DNA from: Lineus longissimus
Lineage: Eukaryota; Nemertea; Pilidiophora; Heteronemertea; Lineidae
DNA length: 64,000 bases
Direction: 5' to 3'
NCBI RefSeq assembly: GCF_910592395.1
Contig: NC_088323.1
Coordinates: 2,850,001-2,914,000 of the forward strand
Shown here: in pieces, positions 53,448 through 60,698 of the stretch
How the letters are laid out: each line of letters begins with the position of its first letter
Position numbering within the stretch: position 1 is the stretch's first letter
Position numbers and translations under genes: made by a program
The notes under the pieces: model-generated
Seen by the model: only the letters and a program-made list of their open reading frames with translations
Database searches by the model: none
What the model was told of the DNA's origin: nothing

Positions 53448-56400
53448 CTAGTCATCTCGAAGCTGTAGTGTCGCCATTACTCCACTAGAGGGCTTGATGG
53501 TGGTTGCTTCGGTCACCTTGTCGCTTTGATTGGGCAACAAGGTGTACTTGAATGTTTGCAGAAGCTTGCAAAGGACAACCCGACTTTCGATCTGAAACAA
53601 GAACATAATTGTTTGCAATGGTCGATCGATACTTCGAAACTCTTCTCAGTTCTATCACCGCTTTTTGAACCAATATCTGAAGTCGCATTCCTAATTTGGT
53701 TGAGAAAAAGGAGGTAATAATGCCTTGACCGAAATCTCGATTGCAATCGGTAGAAAACGAGAAGAGCAAGGTCTTGAGCGGCTTACGTTTAGCGCAAGCC
53801 ATTACTTGAGATGGCGATATTGTTGTATACACCCGACCCGCGCTGGATGATGCGCATCTCACTCTGTCCGTGGGTGATATGTAACAAATGGACTTTGATC
53901 ACTGGTTTGAACAGCTTGTTTGTACACGGTTGTGTGCCTGGGAAGCGCTAAGAAATGAGACACATTGCACTGGCTCAATACAGCTGTTCTGGTATCTAAT
54001 AATCCTGTATTAAAGATTTCGTTAGGACATAGCATTTAGGTAAGTGCTAAGTACATGTATATCGGAGTGTCTGTGTTACTGGACCTCAGGCACGTACCAT
54101 AGCAAAGTTCTGTCCAATGCAGTTTCTCATACCAGCAGAAAATGGCATATAGGTGAAGTACTCTCTGGAAAAGGAGGACAATTGCTCATGAACATAAAAA
54201 AACACAGGTTCATATGAAATTATGGCAACGTATATTATGTGATGCTAAAACCTGGCACTCCAGTTTTGACCTTGTCGGCATATATCTTAGTACACTGCAG
54301 TCACTAAGCCTGCGCGTTTCTATCACAGGTTTGACAGGCTTAAATGTTATCCTGTACCACTTTTTGAAGGAACATAGAGTTGAGAAAGGGGCAGCACGTT
54401 CTGAGCCAAGACAAATATTTTGTTAGAAAGATTTTGTACAGAATCACCATTCGTATTGTTATTGATTTCATTAGTTAGTTCAAAGTAAATTGTGAAGGAC
54501 AATTCACGATATAGGTCATGAAGCGTTTTTCAAGGAGTCTACTTCAACCACCAACCTTTGGCTTTCATCCATAAACCTCTCTGGCTTGAATTCCTCTGGG
54601 TCTTTAAAGTAACATTCCTTGTGATGAATGTTGCCGAAACTAACCTGCAAAGAGTAAAATAGGGACGCGGATTTCGCTATCAACCTAGATTCGCAAATCA
54701 AAAATTGCCTGCCAGGGAACTTCTTTCCAAGATCTTCCCGATAATAGTAAAATAGACGCTGAGAAAGATACTCGTTGTCCTCTTGAGCGGACCCACTGCC
54801 CAAGGGAGGGGGCTCGTTCGAACCCTTTTGACCCCCTGGTACGCCCGTGAAGGACATGTATCCATGATCAATCGCCGGTTATTTAGAGCTGCAAAATGTA
54901 TGTTAACCTTGAAATGTGTTGATATGCTCGGTCTTTTCGCATCTGTGAAAACAAAAACATCTTGTTGAAACAAAGAGGTGGCAAAACAGGCTCTCCAGGG
55001 GGTCTTCAGATGTATCAGGGGCACGTTTGCCCCCAAGTTTTCCGATAGATTCAGGGTTTAAAGCATGGAACCAGTTTTAACCTCCTCTTCAGTGGTACCC
55101 CTAAAAGTCCCTTCGCCCACCGGAAACATTCTGATGACCCTCTTAGAGACACAGGCTCATGTACTCTAGTTTAGCCAGGTCATCGTACGCGATGTGCTTC
55201 TTGCGGCCAATGACTTCGTCAACTTCTTCAAGAAATCTGCAAGAGCAACCGACATACCATAATAGATGTTTCAGCCGGGATCTTAAAGCCAGCAATAACC
55301 GTCTCTTCAGTTGTTCCACGGATGGTAGCAGTGGCAACAGGGTACATCCTTAATATCTCCTTGAGACACAGGTTCATGTATTCTAGTTTTGCGAGATCAT
55401 CGTATATAATGTGTCTCTTTTGGCCTATGACTTCGTCGACCTCTTCAACAAGTCTGGAAATAGAAAACACCTTGGTCAAGGGATCTCGCAAGGACTCGTT
55501 TCATTAGTCGAAAGTCAGCATAAAAATATAATATATATATTATAAACACAAAATCAAAGACAAATGCATTGCAAGTTTGTTACATGTACCTTACATACTG
55601 ATAGATATCTTAAGACTTCAATGTTTATTTTGCTAATTTTGCATATACAGCATGATAAAACTAGAACAGACGAACCTCATCAATACTTCTGGCCTTTTCC
55701 CAACTTCTTGCAAGAGAAACGCAATGGTATTCGCAGTAGTTTCTTGACCTGAGACAAAAAAGGTACTTTTGTGATATACTTCAGTGTACTTTCCCTGATA
55801 AAAAAGGTAATACAGTCCTAGAGAAAAGTTAGATTATTTATAGGACTTATTAGATGATGCAAGGTAAGTTCGTTATAAAAGATTGCCAAAAGGTATTCAA
55901 AAGAAAGTTCATCAGAAAATGATCTTACCGGCGACAAAGAAGGTAACGAAATCATCCACTAATTCCTCCAGAGTCACGCTTGGATCTACCTCTGAAGAGA
56001 AGAATATAGCAAGTAAAGTTTACAGTGACTAAAGTGGTCAGAACAAACGAACATGATTTTAAGCGGACAACCCACCGTTTCCTTAACCTAGTGATTTTGA
56101 AATGATAATAAAGTTTAGTACTTGGCCATTATGAACTTTCTTACTTGTAGATTTAAGTATGTTGGTCAGGATGTCATTGGGTAGGTCAACTCCGTCCTCT
56201 ACCAGCGCTAGCCTCTCATTGATAATCTTCCTTCCGAAGCTTCGAAGGAACTCGCATGCATTCCTAACATCCATAACGTACTTTCTTTTCCATGGGTTAT
56301 ACTGAAGACAGGTTTTGATGAAAGGATAAAGATCAGTGAAAGCGACACAACTTTCCACTTCAAAATATAACCCTCACGAATTATCTTATTCAACCGCTTC

Positions 56401-59312
56401 TATTGGAAATTAGCAAATTTATTTGAATATTTCAAGCATTTGATAAGTACATATATGATACCGTATCTCCGCTGACGGTGTAGAAGTGGAAAATGATAAT
56501 CGGTCAGAATACGACCGACACTTTTTCAATTTTTTTCCAGGGGGAATTATCCAGGTAAGGCCAGGGATTTCTACATCTTGTGTAAACCCAACTACATTGT
56601 ATAGTCACCACCAGCGATTCATCAAACATAGGCTACCTTTTCTGATTCGTCTGCAGGGTTATGAAAGGTCGCATCCCCCTTTCCGCATGCACTTTGGCAT
56701 TTGTATTATCAAATAAGAGATAAATTTTATCCCCCGTCAAGGCTTTGAAATACCAGTTTTTGATACTTTAATGTGAGTAACAATCAATAAGTATCATCAT
56801 GTTACCAAAGGCACAATCAACATAGATGCGAAATATTCGACAGGGTTTTTTCAAGGAAGAATACGATTCAGCTCTTTCCTCGATGACTAGGAAAAGTGGC
56901 ATCTTACCATGACATCTTGGGCGATGTTGGCGGTGTTGAGGATGGCTTTTATGAATGTCGCAGGATCTTGGTGACCCAATAAATGATCAGACGTTTAATT
57001 TTCTGTTACTTACTTGGCAAAATGGTTCTTTGTACCCGGATGTCACTCCCTGGAGCGCAAGACGTATGGACGTGGGGAATGGGCTCTTATTGTTGTTTAA
57101 AGAGTCTATGTCCAGGCCAAATGCCGTCTATAAAACAAATGAAATAATTGTGTACTGTCATAAGTGATAGATACGGTGCTGATCTGTAACGAGGGATTCT
57201 TTGGGCTAAAATAGTTAAAAGGTTACTAGTATTTTCTTTTGTTGCTTAATCACCTACCCTGCCTATCACATCTAGAGCAGTCCTGTTCACTATATCTAAG
57301 AGTGACACAGTAGTTTCACCATCGGCAAGTGACAGGAGTTTGGAGACCATACAGTCGGCTCCTAAATTGAATTCGTCCATCAAGTCCTTCAAAGCCCTGA
57401 AACCAAAATGGAACGGTACATCAAAGCACAATGTGAATCTGTCATAACTCACTGTGAATATTTGCCGAAATATGTATGTTCATATCTCAGGTCTCCCTGC
57501 GCTTGAGAAGTAGCTTTTAGGCAGGGAACAGATGACCTCGTACGGCGAGATGAAACGGCAAGACGAAGTCGTCGCTGCACTTACTACACTCTGACCAATT
57601 ACAGTGCATTAGATAAATCTTGGAGATAATGGTATACCATGATCTCGGTTTGAACTCACACAAACTGATCATGGAGACAGTGGTTCCATCTCGATTTGCG
57701 CTCGATCGTGAATCGATATAGTGGTATCATCTAGGTTTGCACCCACAAAAACTGATCACGAAGATAGTTGTACCAATCGTCTCGGTTCTTCAACTTGAAC
57801 TAGCATCAAAATACACTCAACAACATTGATCATGGATATATTCCTAAAGTAATGCCACGATGTAGCGATGCTCGCAGCAATCAACATTCAATACCGTACT
57901 TACAGTTTGTGGAATGCTGGATTTAAAAGCTGCCTTTTTCTGTACCAGTGCTCGTGGTCAACGTCGGTCAACAAACCATTCCCGATCAATCTGAAAGAGG
58001 TAGTGGTGGATAGGGAAGGTATTGAAGTGTGTACCGATGGGCGGGTGTTAAGGTCACATCTTCCTGACCATAAGGTATAAGTTTCGTGGCCCGTTTCAAA
58101 CGTTGATACGGCTCGTTCTCATCATCGGGTACGTTGGATAGGCCATTTTCTAATAAAAACTGTAGGTGAAGTTCAGGTTCTATTTTCATTTTGAAAGAAT
58201 GGGAAGAACCACAATTATGCTTTAGAGCAGTTAAGTTCAATTCTTCACCCTGAGCATTCTGAAGGAAGGTAACAAACTGTTGGTCTACTCAACGTTTCAC
58301 ACCTTCTTCCAAAAACGTTCATCATGTCTTTGTAGCCCTCTTCGTTCTTGAGGTATTTCTTACTTGTCATGAGTTGTTTGGCGACAATGTGGTTATCAGT
58401 GATCATGATGGCATTATGGAAAACAAAAAATCCAAAGAAGTCTCCATGATCTCGGGACCTGAAATTATAAAAGTAATGAAAGTGTGCAAGAATAGCAGCC
58501 AGATACTCATCTTTATCTGCGTGAGAACAGCATTTAATTCAAAACAGCACGGAATATATTTTAGGGCAAATTTTTAAGATCATACATTTTAATGATTTTA
58601 TAGCTTGATTTGCTGCACACTGCACTGTTGATGTTCTAATCGACTTTGAGATTTTATATCGGAGGCTTCCTTCTCCTAGAATGGTTGCCTACAAATGGTA
58701 ACCGGGAGTATCCCCAGTGAACCTATCTAGAAGAAATGACCCCTCCCGTTCGCCCTGTGAAACAAAGCTCACCATTCACCCCAGACGCGTATCTTCTTCC
58801 TCCAGTCGTCAGCAGTGTCGATGAGAACAGTCGCGTGACCAAGGAAAAAGCTGTAAATATACAAAGACATAATTATTCAGTTGCTCAGGAAAAACGCTCC
58901 GCAAGCTAAAGTCTGATGTCTGAAAATTTCTTGGCCCCTCTACCCTGGCCGCCCTACGGTACTTGAGTATGAGTATGCAAAGCTTAGCTTCAGCCTTACT
59001 TGGGAGGGTATATCAGGGTAATTTACCGGTCAGCATTAATCCAGACCAATGACCTAGTTGTAGCACACAAACAAACAGATAGGCCAAGGCCTTCACACAA
59101 TATCAATACGACCAGCAGTATATAATACTATGTACACTATACATGCTATAGGCCCCAGTCGTTTGGCGAACCTACCTGGTAAAACTGTACTTTAAAGGCG
59201 CCCTTGGTATGTGCCCGAATTTAACATATCGTATGTATAGAATGTACAAAACGTAAAGCATAAAGATAGCAAAGATTGCCAGAAAAGGAACGGAGAGATA
59301 AAGCCAAAACAT
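53448..59312 (-). CDS. CYP46A1-like: Cytochrome P450, CYP46 (cholesterol 24-hydroxylase)-like, complete
   Basis: Thirteen minus-strand exons join in phase to 499 residues: 59176-59312, 58773-58850, 58303-58458, 57904-57990, 57258-57396, 57014-57127, 56145-56301, 55929-55991, 55676-55748, 55258-55453, 54556-54644, 54098-54164, 53448-53591. All have GT donors and AG acceptors. Residues 1-28 are a membrane anchor and a Pro hinge (HIPRAP) follows. P450 signatures: helix C WYRKR (139-143), I-helix AGQETT (310-315), K-helix EILR (367-370), PERF (421-424) and heme loop FSAGMRNCIG with ligand Cys445. VTFFVAGQETTAN, EVDEVIG.KR and the C-terminus match CYP46 best. By family this is an ER monooxygenase taking electrons from P450 reductase; the sterol substrate is inferred. 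An upstream in-frame ATG at 59363 would add 17 residues, but I prefer 59312 because the anchor then starts at the N-terminus. No frameshift or missing key residue. Confidence 0.96.
55046..55236 (-). pseudogene. Decayed duplicate of the P450 K-helix exon
   Basis: The sequence after the acceptor ttgctcttgcag| translates FLEEVDEVIGRKKHIAYDDL, then AKLEYMSLCL, and hits a stop where the functional exon (55258-55453) continues LKEILRMYP. Shifting by one base resumes as VIRMFPVGEGTFRGTTEEEV, so a single-base insertion broke the frame. The homology ends before the exon's last dozen codons and no donor is kept. Only 21 nt separate it from the functional exon's donor, too short for an intron. It starts in the same phase as the functional copy. 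It therefore looks like a tandem exon duplication whose downstream copy died inside intron 10. Confidence 0.85.
56473..56580. mobile_element. Second copy of the ccggtgta MITE family, in P450 intron 6
   Basis: It shares ggtgtagaagt..aaaatg at one end and gacactttttc...ccaggggg inside with the element at 42882-43056. The far end (ggatttctacatcttgtg) is a degenerate inverse of the first. It lies between P450 exons 57014-57127 and 56145-56301 and does not touch splice sites. Confidence 0.45.
57624..57795. repeat. Degenerate tandem repeat (about 45-50 bp unit) in P450 intron 4
   Basis: Three to four diverged units follow the pattern (g)ata.tggtaccat..tctcggtttg.actcacacaaactgatcatgga. The phrases actgatca(t/c)g(g/a)a and (a)gtggt.(c/t)cat recur at regular spacing. 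The unit has drifted strongly, so this is an old array. Confidence 0.5.
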
Positions 59313-59363
59313 GGTCGGAAGTTTGAAGGATCTGGACGGATAAGCACGAGTTATGTATGTCAT

Positions 59364-60601
59364 CGGTAATTTCCGGGAATGGCGAAATATACCGAAACAT
59401 TGCTGGCCTTCTTGATGCGCGGGAATGTTAAATTAGTGAGGTTTTCAACTTTCTTTGATACAACTCTGATAGACCTGCTTCAATTTCAGAGATGAAGCAT
59501 GTATAAAATCATCTTCCAACCTCACAGGCTCTAACTAGTAACACAATGCCAAATACATGTATCCCTTTTTTACCCGGCGTGAAGGTCGACTGATGTTTGG
59601 ATGTTTAAGAATTCTAGGACTCTTCATGATATTTTTGCAACTGGAATTCTTTCCATACATGTAAATTCATGGGGCTCTGCCCAATAATAGGCAGATATCA
59701 AGTGTTTTATATACAGATCTTTGGGGGAGAGGTCATGTTCATAAAAGAGTTCAAGCGGGGACGTGTTTGGGTTTGTCAGGCATAAAAAATATGCACCCCA
59801 TTGAGGTTTTTCAAGGACATGAATAACCTCGTGATGTTTTTTCACAAGCTCAAAAAAATTTTGTTTTTCATTTCTCGGTTGGAGAGCATGGTGGCACCGA
59901 CCATGAGTTTTTCATGGGCTGAAATTTAAGGCAAACTTTCACGTAGGAGAGGTGACTGGGGGGCCCTCCCTTGATTCTTGAAAAATCAGGATGCGAGATC
60001 AGGCCATTTCCAACGGATGTAATGTTCTAACCTACATAGAATTACTTTCAGATTGATTTTCTCTTCAATTGTTTTTTTTAACAATGTAACACTGAGTACG
60101 GTTCGCTTGATCGGAATCACCTAAAACTCGCTGACAATGCACAAAGCCGTCTCGCAACACATTGCCAGATGGGGATGTGAGATGCGATATCAGGCAATTT
60201 CTGACGGATATGAATGCTGCGCCAAGCGGTTCGATGTTCTAGCCTACATAGAATTTGAGATTGATTTTCTCTTCAATAGTCTTTCAGTTAATAAACACTA
60301 CAGCAGTACAGTTCCCTGAAAACCCTTCAATTAGGGGTGCATTTCTCAGAAAAATCCATTCGTGGGGGATCGTCAATATTCTCACAAGCGAAAAAAAACC
60401 TTTTAGTGCCATTTCCATGTGCGATCTTTGGCCCAAAGCACAGGCCGATCAAAAAGATTTCCCGCGATCAGTGGGCGTATCTTGGCACGAAAATAACGAA
60501 CCTGGGCATCTACGGTGATGTGCTGAGTGTATGACACAAGTGTGTTATGACGAATCAAATTCAGTGTTCAGGGCGTGCTCGTCCGGACGGTCTCGGTAAA
60601 G
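59364..60601. other. Intergenic region between divergent P450 and repeat-ORF units
   Basis: This holds the presumptive P450 promoter (minus) and the upstream region of the plus-strand repeat ORF. I see no clear P450 TATA box. A direct duplication lies within it (59988-60075 and 60172-60283). A 73-codon minus-strand frame at 59624-59845 has no recognisable domain. Confidence 0.4.
59988..60283. repeat. Direct repeat pair, about 90-110 bp
   Basis: Both copies share gatgcgagat/gatgcgatat, caggc.atttc.acggat, gttcta.cctacatagaatt and agattgattttctcttcaat in the same order. The second copy has about 25 extra bases (atgctgcgccaagcggttcg) in the middle. The intervening sequence is unique. A local segmental duplication with later divergence is the simplest explanation. 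Confidence 0.7.
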
Positions 60602-60609
60602 TATAAAGG
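60602..60609 (+). promoter_or_regulatory. TATA box of the repeat-ORF unit
   Basis: TATAAAGG, with an initiator-like tcatttc about 33 bp downstream (near 60634-60640). The first in-frame ATG of the long ORF follows at 60699. Spacing between TATA, initiator and ATG is ordinary for a pol II promoter. Confidence 0.5.
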
Positions 60610-60698
60610 TGGTGGCTCAGTCAACTTATTCATTTCAGCTCCAAGCTCAACAAATTCAACAACTCGACTCGCTCACCCCTCAGATACAATCAGTCATC

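Noticed and set aside
53526-53717. Plus-strand open frame (VLECLQKLAKDNPTFDLKQE) that looks like an ankyrin-type exon with a GTAATA donor
   Set aside because: It is the antisense of the P450 last exon (IESRVVLCKLLQTFKYTLLP on the minus strand), which fits phase and homology far better.
54698-55036. 112-codon minus-strand open frame between P450 exons
   Set aside because: No P450 similarity and it lies in intron 10; treated as intronic noise.
57986-58240. 84-codon minus-strand frame within P450 intron 3 as an exon
   Set aside because: Including it would disrupt phase and insert non-P450 sequence; the exon at 57904-57990 carries the conserved helix C. Kept only as a weak relic idea.
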